Shown piece after piece: positions 9,039 to 17,157 of a stretch of DNA of 25,463 nt (position 1 is the first letter of the stretch; every line of letters begins with the position of its first letter). Under the pieces are notes generated by a model. That model did no database searches. It was not told the DNA's origin and saw nothing but the letters and a program-made list of their open reading frames with translations. The stretch is from Bacillota bacterium (GTDB lineage Bacteria > Bacillota > Clostridia > Christensenellales > Aristaeellaceae), in NCBI GenBank assembly GCA_023411395.1, contig JAEYOV010000014.1, positions 1 to 25,463 of the forward strand, in the 5' to 3' direction. The position numbers and the translations under genes were made by a program.

Positions 9039-9638
9039 ATGGCACAGCAATTGGAGCCCATTGCCCGCATGGTGAACCAGCTTGCCCGGCTGCCGGGCAT
9101 CGGGCAGAAAACGGCGCAGCGGCTGGCGTATCACATTATCAGCCTGCCCCAGGAGGATGTGCACGAGCTTGCCGCCGCCATCTGGCAGGGCCGCAAGGCC
9201 ATACGCTATTGCAGCGTGTGCGGGAATTACACCACGGATGACCCGTGCGCCTTATGTACGGACGATAAGAGGCGCAACGGCCAGCTGTGCGTGGTGCGGG
9301 ATCCGAGGGATGTGGCGGCCATGGAGCGCATACGGGATTACACGGGCAGCTATCATGTGCTGCATGGTACGCTGTCGCCCATGGACGGCATCGGGCCGGA
9401 GGATATCCGAATCAAGGAACTGCTTGCCCGCGTGTGCAAGGAAAATATCCGGGAAGTCATTTTGGCCACCAATCCCGATATCGAGGGGGAAGCCACCGCC
9501 ACCTACATCGCAAGGCTCCTAAAGCCCATGGGGCTTACTGTGACCCGCATTGCCCACGGCGTGCCGGTGGGCAGCGACCTTACGTATGCCGACGAGGTGA
9601 CTTTGGCCAAAGCTATGGAAGGCCGCAGGGAGATTTAG
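9039..9638 (+). CDS. recR: Recombination mediator RecR
   Basis: This 199-residue protein, with RecO, loads RecA at gaps during DNA repair. A helix-hairpin-helix is seen in LARLPGIGQKTAQRLAYH (15-32). The zinc finger uses C58, C61, C70 and C73. The Toprim domain spans about 81-175, with CVVRDPRDV and LATNPDIEGEATA (conserved Glu/Asp). The C-terminus ends RREI as in many RecR proteins. Length is standard. The ATG lies two bases after the ybaB stop, so translation is probably coupled. It belongs to the ybaB-recR-rmuC transcript. Confidence 0.98.
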   Translation: MAQQLEPIARMVNQLARLPGIGQKTAQRLAYHIISLPQEDVHELAAAIWQGRKAIRYCSVCGNYTTDDPCALCTDDKRRNGQLCVVRDPRDVAAMERIRDYTGSYHVLHGTLSPMDGIGPEDIRIKELLARVCKENIREVILATNPDIEGEATATYIARLLKPMGLTVTRIAHGVPVGSDLTYADEVTLAKAMEGRREI

Positions 9639-9703
9639 TGTATGGGGCAGCGGCAATGCTGCCCCTGTTTCATAAAGCAGAATACCAAGGAGTGCGTGCG
9701 CAT

Positions 9704-11020
9704 ATGGAATGGACGGCATATCTTCTGGCTGGAGTGGCCCTGATGATGGTACTGGCGCTGGCGCTTTTGATCACGCTGCTCAGGCGCACGGTAAGCCGCC
9801 AAAGGGAGCTTTCTGACCGGATGGCGCAATGGGAACAAAGCTTTGACCAGGCGCTGTACGATTTAAGCCAGGGCAGCGCGGTTCAGCGCACGGAGACTGC
9901 CGCACAGCTTAGGGGCATGAATGACAGCGTTGTCAATACCCTGACCCAGATTTCCGGCAGCCAAATCATGCAGTTGGAGACGCTTCAAAGGCAGATGCAG
10001 AGTATCTCCCGGAGCCAGGAGGAACGCCTGGACAAAATACGGGATACCCTTTCTGAAGGTATGAACCGGCTTCAAAAGGAGAACAATCAAAAGCTGGAGG
10101 AAATGCGCAAGACTGTAGACGAAAAGCTTCACGAGACGCTGGACAAACGGCTTGGGGAAAGCTTTAACCAGGTGAGCACGCGGTTGGAGGAAGTTTACAA
10201 GGGCCTGGGGGAAATGCAGGCGCTGGCCAGCGGCGTGGGCGATCTGAAGAAGGTGCTCACCAACGTCAAATCCCGGGGCATCTGGGGCGAAATGCAATTG
10301 GGGAACCTGCTGTCGCAGGTACTGTCTCCTAACCAGTATGACTCCAACGTAGCGGTGAAGCCGGGGTCCGCCGAGCGGGTGGAATTCGCCTTAAAGCTGC
10401 CCGGCAGGCAGGAGGGGGCCGAGAAGCCCGTTTATCTGCCCATTGACAGCAAGTTCCCGCAGGAAGCCTTCCTGCGCCTTCTGGAGGCCCAGGAACAGGC
10501 GGATGCCGCAAGGACCAACGATGCGCGCAAGGAGCTTACGCAAGCCCTGAAGGCGGAGGCCAGGCGCATTGCCGACAAGTATGTATCACCACCCGAGACC
10601 ACCGACTTTGCCATCATGTTCCTGCCGCTGGAGGGGCTGTATGCAGAGGCCATGCGGGACATGAGCCTTGTGGAGGAAATTCAAAGGACGCAAAGGGTGG
10701 TGGTCGCCGGCCCCTCCACCCTCACCGCCCTGCTCAACAGCCTGCAAATGGGTTTCCGTACACTGGCCATAGAAAAGCGTTCCGCCGAGGTATGGAAGCT
10801 TTTAGGCGCTGTGAAAACGGATTTCGGCAAGTTTGCTCTGGTGCTTGAAAACACGCAAAAGCGGCTGCGCCAGGCAACAGAATCTGTGGATTCGGCCTAT
10901 GTGCGCACCAGGAGCATTGAACGCCACCTGCGCAAGGTGGAGGCTCTGGAGGAAGGGCAGGCCAGGGTACTCTTACAGGAGGACGGGCCTGAGGAAGGCA
11001 CGCCGGACGAAGAAGCCTGA
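9704..11020 (+). CDS. rmuC: DNA recombination protein RmuC
   Basis: This 438-residue protein belongs to the RmuC family (PF02646), linked to limiting inversions and recombination between short repeats and carrying a restriction-nuclease-like fold. Residues ~4-24 form one membrane anchor. A long coiled coil (~30-160) follows, then the conserved core with VLTNVKSRGIWGEMQLGNLL and LPIDSKFPQEAFLRLLEAQE (the Asp and Lys are typical family residues), and VVVAGPSTLTALLNSLQMGF. The frame is open further left, but that part lies inside recR; AAGGAG at 9687-9692 supports the ATG at 9704. The 65-base gap from recR without a terminator suggests one operon for genome maintenance. Confidence 0.95.
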   Translation: MEWTAYLLAGVALMMVLALALLITLLRRTVSRQRELSDRMAQWEQSFDQALYDLSQGSAVQRTETAAQLRGMNDSVVNTLTQISGSQIMQLETLQRQMQSISRSQEERLDKIRDTLSEGMNRLQKENNQKLEEMRKTVDEKLHETLDKRLGESFNQVSTRLEEVYKGLGEMQALASGVGDLKKVLTNVKSRGIWGEMQLGNLLSQVLSPNQYDSNVAVKPGSAERVEFALKLPGRQEGAEKPVYLPIDSKFPQEAFLRLLEAQEQADAARTNDARKELTQALKAEARRIADKYVSPPETTDFAIMFLPLEGLYAEAMRDMSLVEEIQRTQRVVVAGPSTLTALLNSLQMGFRTLAIEKRSAEVWKLLGAVKTDFGKFALVLENTQKRLRQATESVDSAYVRTRSIERHLRKVEALEEGQARVLLQEDGPEEGTPDEEA

Positions 11021-11126
11021 AAAACGACGTCTCCGCGGGCAAATGGCATGTTTGGGAAAATAAGGCTGCGCGGTTTTGAAAAAAGGCGCTATACTACATT
11101 TGCTTAGAACAGGAAGGAGGATTTTC

Positions 11127-11486
11127 ATGAACAATACCACCATTGGCGATGATTTGAAAAAGATACTCCTGGCGGGCCTTGGGGCGGTAACGGTCACGGC
11201 CGAAAAATCCAAGGAAATGGTAGACAAATTGGCCAAGAAGGGCGAAATCACCTGGGAACAGGGCAAGGTGCTCAACGAAGAGCTCACCCAGAGGATGAAA
11301 AAGACGTATGATGAAAAGATTGCCCCCATTTTTGCGGAAGGCAAAACAAAAGTAGAAAATGTGGTGGATAACCTGCGTACCATGACCCGGGAGCAATTAA
11401 AGGCGGTCAAGGAACAGCTGGAAGCCATGGAGAAGGCGGATGAAGAAACGCGGGATGGGGAAGATACCGGCGGAGAAGACGAGTGA
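11127..11486 (+). CDS. Phasin-like helical protein
   Basis: This 119-residue protein resembles the phasin/PHA granule-associated family by its pattern: DDLKKILLAGLGAVTVTAEKSKEMVDKLAKKGEITWEQGKVLNEEL, then a long charged helix and an acidic Glu/Asp/Gly tail. It is probably all-helical and may bind a lipid or membrane surface; no polyhydroxyalkanoate synthase is visible here, so granule binding is not implied. GGAAGGAGG sits 6 bases before the ATG, and a TATACT -10-like box is at 11090-11095 without a convincing -35. Its last 47 bases overlap the start of the UbiB-like gene in another frame. This pairing suggests the two proteins act together. Confidence 0.75.
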   Translation: MNNTTIGDDLKKILLAGLGAVTVTAEKSKEMVDKLAKKGEITWEQGKVLNEELTQRMKKTYDEKIAPIFAEGKTKVENVVDNLRTMTREQLKAVKEQLEAMEKADEETRDGEDTGGEDE

Positions 11487-13065
11487 TGCCTTTTCTGGTA
11501 CCCATAGCCACCGGCTTCGGGAAATACTGGCGGTACTCCACCGCCATGAGGTCATCAAGGGCGTCACGCCCCAAAAGCTTCGGCTGATCCTGGAGGATCT
11601 GGGACCCACTTTTGTCAAGATCGGTCAAATCCTGTCCATGCGCAGGGACCTGCTCCCGGAAGGTTTTCTTATGGAGCTGTCCCTGCTTAGGGACAGTGTG
11701 CGGCCCATGCCCTTTTCCGAGGTGCGGGAGATTCTTGAGGAAGCATACGGAACACCTCTTCAAGAGCTGTTTGCCTCGTTTGAGAAAGAACCCATCGGCG
11801 CGGCTTCCATTGCCCAGGTCCACCGGGCTGCTCTTGCGGATGGCAGCCAGGTGGTAGTCAAGGTACAGCGGGCAGGCATCGATGAAAAGATGCAAAAGGA
11901 TATGGCCCTCTTGCGAAAGGCCGCCGGGCTTTTGAAGCTGTCGGGCGCCGCCGGTGGCGCGGTGGACTTCCGCACGGTTCTTGACGAAATGTGGTTTGTG
12001 ACGCAGCAGGAAATGGACTTCCTGGCGGAAGCCCAAAACGTGGATACATTTGCCGCCTTCCATCGGGAGGTGGCTTTTGTCGCATGCCCGTATGTGCATA
12101 TGGCCTATACCACCAAGCGGGTTTTGGTGATGGAATATGTGGACGGCATCCCCATCAACCAGCTTCACAAGCTGGAAGAAGCCGGTTACGACCCGATGGA
12201 AATCGCGCGGAAGCTGTGCGTAAGCTTTGCCAAGCAGATTCTGGACGATGGTTTTTTCCACGCGGACCCGCATCCGGGGAACTTGTGCATCCGGGAAGGA
12301 AAGATCGTATTCCTCGACTTGGGCATGGTTGGCCGCCTGACGCCGCGGGAGCAGCAGCTTTTAAAGCGCGCGGTGAAAGGCGTCGTTCTTGCGGATGTTC
12401 AAGAGACAAAGGCCGCGTTGTTGTCCCTGGCGGTGCATACCCAGGTCATCGACCATCCGCGGCTGTATGAGGACATCGAGACGGTCATGAGCCGTTACGG
12501 TCAGATGGAAATGGGTCAAATGAACCTGGGGAAGATGATGGAGGAAGTGCTTTCCATCGCCAACCGCCACGGCCTGCAAATGCCCCAGGGGATGGCCATG
12601 CTCAGCCGGGCCCTTGTCACCATGCAGGGTGTGGTGACGGAGCTTTGTCCCCAGATGGATTTCATGTCCGTCATGGCAGCAGATGTACGGGATAAGCTTT
12701 TCAGTGACATCAATTGGGAAAATGAAATATGGCTGGGAGCCCGTACGCTGTTTAGGTCCGGCAAGAAGGCGCTGGAGCTTCCCTATCAGCTTTCGGAGCT
12801 TTTGCAGGCAGCGGTGAAAGGCCAGGGGAAGATCAATGTGGAGCTGACCGGCTCGGAAAAGCCGCTTCAGGTCATAGGCCGCATGGTGAACAGAATCATC
12901 CTTTGTTTGCTGTGCAGCGCGCTTTTGATCTCTTCCGGGCTTTTGTGCCAGGCTTTGATACTGCCTTTGTGGTTTGGCATACCATGGTTGGCTTTCATGG
13001 GCTTTTTCCTGGCCGCGGTATTGGGTGCTTACTTGATTCTTTCATCATGGCGGCTGCGAAAATAG
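11440..13065 (+). CDS. UbiB/ABC1/AarF atypical protein kinase-like membrane protein
   Basis: This 541-residue protein carries the ABC1-family hallmarks: the KxGQ motif (K60-IGQILSMRRDLLP), the Ala-rich nucleotide loop GAASIAQVHRA (about 120-130), Lys141 in VVVKVQ, the HADPHPGN catalytic loop (274-281) and LDLGMVG (D293) in place of DFG. Two hydrophobic helices near the C-terminus (~480-535) anchor it in the membrane. In other bacteria UbiB supports ubiquinone synthesis by an ATPase-like activity; in anaerobic Clostridia, which lack ubiquinone, the role is unclear and may concern isoprenoid or lipid handling. The start at 11440 lies inside the upstream phasin-like gene; no later in-frame start with a ribosome binding site was found. 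Confidence 0.92.
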   Translation: MKKRGMGKIPAEKTSDAFSGTHSHRLREILAVLHRHEVIKGVTPQKLRLILEDLGPTFVKIGQILSMRRDLLPEGFLMELSLLRDSVRPMPFSEVREILEEAYGTPLQELFASFEKEPIGAASIAQVHRAALADGSQVVVKVQRAGIDEKMQKDMALLRKAAGLLKLSGAAGGAVDFRTVLDEMWFVTQQEMDFLAEAQNVDTFAAFHREVAFVACPYVHMAYTTKRVLVMEYVDGIPINQLHKLEEAGYDPMEIARKLCVSFAKQILDDGFFHADPHPGNLCIREGKIVFLDLGMVGRLTPREQQLLKRAVKGVVLADVQETKAALLSLAVHTQVIDHPRLYEDIETVMSRYGQMEMGQMNLGKMMEEVLSIANRHGLQMPQGMAMLSRALVTMQGVVTELCPQMDFMSVMAADVRDKLFSDINWENEIWLGARTLFRSGKKALELPYQLSELLQAAVKGQGKINVELTGSEKPLQVIGRMVNRIILCLLCSALLISSGLLCQALILPLWFGIPWLAFMGFFLAAVLGAYLILSSWRLRK

Positions 13066-13068
13066 GCA

Positions 13069-13545
13069 TTACTCTTGAAAGGTAAACTCCTTGCTCCAGT
13101 CAAACTGGCCGCTGTCTTCATAGCAGGCCGGCCAGTGGCTGCACCACAAAGGCATCCGGACATCGCGAACTCTGTCATCCGATGGATGATACGGCTTGAT
13201 ATCAAGGACGGGTGTGCCATCTTCTGCGTCCATATATCCGACCTCAATGCTGCAGTTTTCCATGTCGATGCCGATCAAATCACAGGCAGTGATCGCTATC
13301 GGATTCGGCCGGATAGGTGACCTGGTTGCCAGCACGCCTATTTTTTCAGGGCCCAAAGTGTATGGCTTATCCATCACAAAGTAGTTTCTTGTTTCATTGC
13401 TGTCATATAGATGGAACCACCATACAACATAGATATGGCTGAATTCTTCCAGCCCCATCACGGCATCCTTGAACTTTTTCTCAAGAGTAATGAAGTATTT
13501 TCCATTTTTCACGCGGACACTGCCGATTGGCTCAAAAGTAACCAT
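13069..13545 (-). CDS. TrmO-like (TsaA/UPF0066) SAM-dependent methyltransferase
   Basis: This 158-residue protein has the UPF0066 beta-barrel signature GVLATRSPIRPNPIAIT (about 88-104), the FEPIGSVR N-terminus and DIKPYHPSDD. Escherichia coli TrmO methylates the threonylcarbamoyl group of t6A37 in tRNA; this protein is shorter and has only the barrel domain, so tRNA modification is the family expectation rather than proof. AGGAGGAG lies 6 bases before the ATG. It lies 30 bases after the AraC-type regulator gene on the same strand, so the two are probably co-transcribed, and it ends 3 bases from the stop of the convergent UbiB-like gene. Confidence 0.88.
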   Translation of the reverse strand: MVTFEPIGSVRVKNGKYFITLEKKFKDAVMGLEEFSHIYVVWWFHLYDSNETRNYFVMDKPYTLGPEKIGVLATRSPIRPNPIAITACDLIGIDMENCSIEVGYMDAEDGTPVLDIKPYHPSDDRVRDVRMPLWCSHWPACYEDSGQFDWSKEFTFQE

Positions 13546-13575
13546 CTTCTGCTCCTCCTAAAAAAATGAATACGG

Positions 13576-14430
13576 CTATTGCTTCACTTCTTCTATCGGT
13601 ATCCAGATTTCCACAATCGAATCGTTCTCGCTGCCGTGGAAGCGCTCGTCGTAATACTCAACAATGTAGTACTTCCCATTAAGCAGCCGCTGGGTGTATT
13701 TGTTCTTGTTGCTGTTCAGCCACTCATCCATGGCGCTGTTTTGACTGTCATACCCCTCTGCCACGTACACATCAAACGATGCGTAAAGCGTGGCCGGCAA
13801 AGGGACCACCGTATATTCCTCATCCGCCTGCGGGGCAGATAGGCTGAAGCCCACATGACATTTTTGACCTGTGGTTTCGCAGGTTCGAATTTCATAGCCA
13901 TCCTGCGACAAAGCGTTTGCCAGCTTTTTCCGCTCGTGGAGCATGATGAAGCTTTCCCACACGGCGGCGGTTTTGCTGCCGTCGCCGCTTACACCCGCAA
14001 TATACATTTGAGGGCGTTCAATGATTCTGGGTTCCACCAGAATTCCTCCTTTCAGTTTGCTCCTGAATGCATCCACCAGTTCCTGTGCATTGAGCCTGAC
14101 AAATGCCCCCGGTGATTTTCTATATTGGGCAGGGGAAACGCCCAGCTGCTTTTTGAAGGTTCTGCAAAAAGCAGGCGCCGTTTCAAAACCGCATTCCATG
14201 CCGATGGACAGTATGGAATCCCTTGTTTGGGCCAGAAGGATGCATGCCTTTTGCAGCCGCCTTTCCCGCATGTACGCAGTGAGAGGCCGGCCTACCACGG
14301 CTGAGAACATGCGGTGAAAGTAGTAGGGGGAAAAATGGAATACGCCGGATATCTGCTCCAGACGCAGCGCTTCGTCCAGATGATCATCGATGTATTCCAG
14401 CGCCTTTTCTATTCGCTCCAGATTTCTCAT
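13576..14430 (-). CDS. AraC-type regulator with GyrI-like effector domain
   Basis: This 284-residue transcription factor begins with the AraC/XylS double helix-turn-helix (about 1-105): LEQISGVFHFSPYYFHRMF is the first HTH and SIGMECGFETAPAFCRTFKKQLGVSPAQYRK the second. Residues ~125-284 match the GyrI-like small-molecule binding domain of Rob and BmrR-like regulators, with VVPLPATLYASFDV and a closing EIWIPIEEV strand. Such proteins usually sense hydrophobic or cationic compounds. Its own promoter is at 14462-14490. The downstream TrmO-like gene is in the same direction. The ligand and targets are unknown; no adjacent efflux pump is seen. Confidence 0.92.
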   Translation of the reverse strand: MRNLERIEKALEYIDDHLDEALRLEQISGVFHFSPYYFHRMFSAVVGRPLTAYMRERRLQKACILLAQTRDSILSIGMECGFETAPAFCRTFKKQLGVSPAQYRKSPGAFVRLNAQELVDAFRSKLKGGILVEPRIIERPQMYIAGVSGDGSKTAAVWESFIMLHERKKLANALSQDGYEIRTCETTGQKCHVGFSLSAPQADEEYTVVPLPATLYASFDVYVAEGYDSQNSAMDEWLNSNKNKYTQRLLNGKYYIVEYYDERFHGSENDSIVEIWIPIEEVKQ

Positions 14431-14461
14431 GGCCTTCCCCCCGCTGCCTTTATACAGTTGG

Positions 14462-14490
14462 AGTATATCATGATGATTTCGGAATGTCTT
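14462..14490 (-). promoter_or_regulatory. Promoter of the AraC-type regulator gene
   Basis: On the minus strand, AAGACA (14490-14485), a 17-base spacer and TATACT (14467-14462), with an extended -10 TGA. The start codon is ~32 bases downstream of the -10 box. Confidence 0.6.
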
Positions 14491-14534
14491 AACAATTCTT
14501 GCTCAAAAATGATGATGCTGGAAATTTTGCTCCA

Positions 14535-14566
14535 ATAAAAAACGGCTGCCCCAGAAGGACAGCCGA
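14535..14566 (-). terminator. Rho-independent terminator of asnS
   Basis: On the minus strand, CGGCTGTCC and GGGGCAGCCG form a stem with a TTCT loop, followed by TTTTTTATT. It lies 18 bases after the asnS stop codon and separates it from the AraC-type gene. Confidence 0.85.
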
Positions 14567-14583
14567 TAAACGAATTATTATTC

Positions 14584-15975
14584 TCAGAAGTCAGCACTGC
14601 CGGTGGTGCGGGGGAAGGGAAGCACGTCGCGGATGTTGCCCATGCCGGTCATGTACATGATCAGCCGCTCAAAGCCCAGGCCAAAGCCGGCGTGAGGCGT
14701 CCCTCCATACTTACGCAATTCCAGATACCACCAGTAATCCGCGGGGTCCATGCCAAGCTCTTGAATGCGCTTCTCCAGCCGCTCAAAGCGCTCTTCCCTC
14801 TGGCTGCCGCCGATGAGCTCGCCTACGCCGGGCACCAGCAAATCCACTGCCGCCACAGTCTTTTCATCGTCGTTCATGCGCATGTAGAAGGCTTTGATTT
14901 CCTTGGGATAGTTGTACACAAACACGGGCTTTTTAAAATGCTTTTCCGCAAGATACCTTTCGTGTTCCGTTTGCAGGTCCATGCCCCATTTCACCGGGTA
15001 ATCGAACGCTTCGCCGCAGCTACTCAGAATATCGATGGCCTCGGTATAGGTGACCCGGGCAAAATCGCTGGAGGCCACCAGGGCAAGGCGGCTTAAGAGC
15101 TCCTTATCCACAAAGGCGTTGAGGAATTCCATCTCCGGCGCGGCCTTGTCGAGGATGCCTGCAATCACATATTTGAGCATATCCTCCGCCAGGGCCATAT
15201 CGTCAAAGATATCGGAAAAGGCGATTTCAGGCTCCACCATCCAGAATTCCGCGGCGTGCCTTGCGGTGAAGCTGCGTTCTGCACGAAACGTGGGGCCGAA
15301 GGTATACACGTTGCGGAAGGCCATGCAGTAGGATTCCACGTTAAGCTGCCCGCTCACCGTGAGGCTGGCCGGCTTGCCGAAAAAGTCCTCGCTCTCCAGC
15401 ACGTGCCCCTTGTCATCCCTGGGGGGCTTATCGATATCCAGCGTGGTGACACGGAACATTTCACCCGCACCCTCCGCGTCGCTGGTGGTGATGATGGGGG
15501 TATGAACGTACACAAAGCCCCGCTCGGCAAAAAAAGCGTGCAATAGCTGCGCCGCCAGGGAGCGGATGCGGAACACCGCCGTAAAGGTATTGGTACGGGG
15601 GCGCAGGTGAGCCAGCGTGCGCAGGTATTCAAAGGTATGGCGCTTTTTTTGCAGAGGGTATTCCGGATCGCAGGCGCCTATCACTGTGACCATCTCCGCC
15701 TTTAATTCAAAAGGCTGCTTCATGCCGGGGGTCAATGTAAGCGTGCCGGTGGCCTCGATGGCGCTGCCCAGGGTGATGCGGGGGATGGACTTGAAGTCCT
15801 CCGTAAGGCCATCCTCGCAGACGATTTGCAGATTCTTGAAGTACGTGCCGTCATTGAGCTCGATGAAGGCGAAGGCCTTGCTGTCGCGCACCGTGCGCAC
15901 CCAGCCGGATACCGTCACCTTTTCCATATCATTCGCGGGAGGAGTTTGGAACAGGGACTTTACGGAGATGGACAT
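14584..15975 (-). CDS. asnS: Asparaginyl-tRNA synthetase
   Basis: This 463-residue class IIb aminoacyl-tRNA synthetase charges tRNA-Asn. The N-terminal OB-fold (about 17-110) binds the anticodon, with VSGWVRTVRDSKAFAFIELNDG. Class II motif 2 is seen around TFGPTFRAERSFTARHAAEFWMVEPE and motif 3 in GFGLGFERLIMYMTG. Length is standard. AGAGGAAGAG lies about 6 bases before the ATG. The gene sits alone between a terminator and a giant palindrome; no T-box leader was found in the 209 bases upstream, although synthetase genes in this phylum often have one. Confidence 0.98.
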   Translation of the reverse strand: MSISVKSLFQTPPANDMEKVTVSGWVRTVRDSKAFAFIELNDGTYFKNLQIVCEDGLTEDFKSIPRITLGSAIEATGTLTLTPGMKQPFELKAEMVTVIGACDPEYPLQKKRHTFEYLRTLAHLRPRTNTFTAVFRIRSLAAQLLHAFFAERGFVYVHTPIITTSDAEGAGEMFRVTTLDIDKPPRDDKGHVLESEDFFGKPASLTVSGQLNVESYCMAFRNVYTFGPTFRAERSFTARHAAEFWMVEPEIAFSDIFDDMALAEDMLKYVIAGILDKAAPEMEFLNAFVDKELLSRLALVASSDFARVTYTEAIDILSSCGEAFDYPVKWGMDLQTEHERYLAEKHFKKPVFVYNYPKEIKAFYMRMNDDEKTVAAVDLLVPGVGELIGGSQREERFERLEKRIQELGMDPADYWWYLELRKYGGTPHAGFGLGFERLIMYMTGMGNIRDVLPFPRTTGSADF

Positions 15976-16036
15976 GCGTCTCTTCCTCTCTTTCTTGATG
16001 GAAGGCTAAACGAAATCTTAATACAGATGCCAATGA

Positions 16037-16175
16037 CCGTTCCGGATTGCCAAAGAGCCACGAGGGATTTTTCTTGCCCGCTAAGTCGAGGTAGCGACGC
16101 AACGCTGCGCTACGTGGAGCGGACGAGACAACGCGGGCAAGGAAAAGACCCGTGGATATTGGCAAGATGGAACGG
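16037..16175. repeat. 139-base giant imperfect palindrome
   Basis: Nested arms pair across the whole stretch: CCGTTCC (16037-16043) with GGAACGG (16169-16175), TTGCCAA with TTGGCAA, CCACGAGGG with CCCGTGG, TTCTTGCCCGC (16071-16081) with GCGGGCAAGGAA, and in the centre GTAGCG (16091-16096) with CGCTAC (16108-16113). It begins ~10 bases past the ROK stop codon and lies upstream of asnS. No T-tract follows on either strand, so it is not an ordinary terminator. It resembles a palindromic MITE or REP-like element; no target-site duplication was recognised. Confidence 0.7.
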
Positions 16176-16184
16176 GAAGCAGCA

Positions 16185-17129
16185 TCATTTCCCCAGCATG
16201 GCCGCGCCGATGATCCCGGCCTCAGCGCCAAGGCTCGCGATTTCGATTCTGGGGTGGGGCATGGTCTTGAACATCAGGTATTGAGGCACCTCGGCCCGTA
16301 CGGCATCCAGCAGGAAATCCCCCGCCTTGCTGACGCCGCCGCCGAGTACGATCACCTCCGGATCCAAAAAGGCCACGATGGTGTTGATGGCTTGGGCCAG
16401 GTATTTCACGTAGCGGCGGAATGCCTTCAGGGCTGTTTCGTCGCCTTCCCTGGCGGCGTCAAAAACCAGCTTGCCGTTTACATTCTCCAGGTTATGATTG
16501 CACATGGACATCATCAGGCTTTCGGGGTGGATGATCAACGCCTGCCTGGCCATGCGGATGATGGCGGTTGCGCTGCAATAGCGTTCAAGACAGCCCTTGT
16601 TGCCGCAGGAGCAGGGCTCGCCGTCCAGCTCCAGCGTGATATGGCCGATTTCACTGCCTACGTTGTGAAAGCCGCTCCAGGGCTTGCCGTTTATGACGAT
16701 GCCGCCGCCCACGCCGGTGCCCAGGGTGAGAAACACGCTGGATTGGCAGCCGGCGCTGATGCCCGCCACGCTTTCGGCGTAGCCCGCCACGGTAGCGTCG
16801 TTGTCGATAAAAACGGGCTTATCAATGTATTTTTGGAATTCCTCCCGCAAGGGCACATCGTGCCAGCTTAGATTGGTGCAGAAAACCACCACGCCTGTAT
16901 CAGGATTGGCGATGCCCGGCACGCCGATACCGATGCAGTGCACATCCTGAAGGGTAAGCCCCGCCTGCTCCAGCGTTTCCAGGCTTATGGCCGCCATATC
17001 CGCTACAATTTCCTGGTAAGGCCGCATGGCCAGGGTGGGCGCGGAGCCTTTTTGGAGAATTTTTCCCGATTCGTCAACAATACCAACAGAAATCCCCGTT
17101 CCGCCAAGGTCGATGCCGATGTACACCAT
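16185..17129 (-). CDS. ROK family glucokinase
   Basis: This 314-residue ROK kinase phosphorylates glucose with ATP. It has the phosphate-binding IDLGGT (6-11), catalytic D111 in IDNDATV, GTGVGGG (137-143), the ROK zinc site H163, C173, C175 and C180 in CSCGNKGC, and GGGVS near the end. The family also contains other sugar kinases and repressors, but there is no HTH domain here. It starts 28 bases after hprK in the same direction, so the HAD-hprK-ROK genes form one operon, linking glucose phosphorylation to carbon catabolite control. A GGGGA motif serves as ribosome binding site. Confidence 0.93.
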   Translation of the reverse strand: MVYIGIDLGGTGISVGIVDESGKILQKGSAPTLAMRPYQEIVADMAAISLETLEQAGLTLQDVHCIGIGVPGIANPDTGVVVFCTNLSWHDVPLREEFQKYIDKPVFIDNDATVAGYAESVAGISAGCQSSVFLTLGTGVGGGIVINGKPWSGFHNVGSEIGHITLELDGEPCSCGNKGCLERYCSATAIIRMARQALIIHPESLMMSMCNHNLENVNGKLVFDAAREGDETALKAFRRYVKYLAQAINTIVAFLDPEVIVLGGGVSKAGDFLLDAVRAEVPQYLMFKTMPHPRIEIASLGAEAGIIGAAMLGK

Positions 17130-17157
17130 AAGCTGTCCCCGCTTTCGTCTGTAAAAA

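Noticed and set aside
9287..9703. Long upstream extension of the rmuC reading frame
   Set aside because: It runs through recR in another frame; the membrane anchor and AAGGAG site fix the start at 9704.
15976..16184. Possible T-box leader upstream of asnS
   Set aside because: No T-box consensus, specifier loop or leader terminator was found on the minus strand; the stretch is dominated by the giant palindrome.
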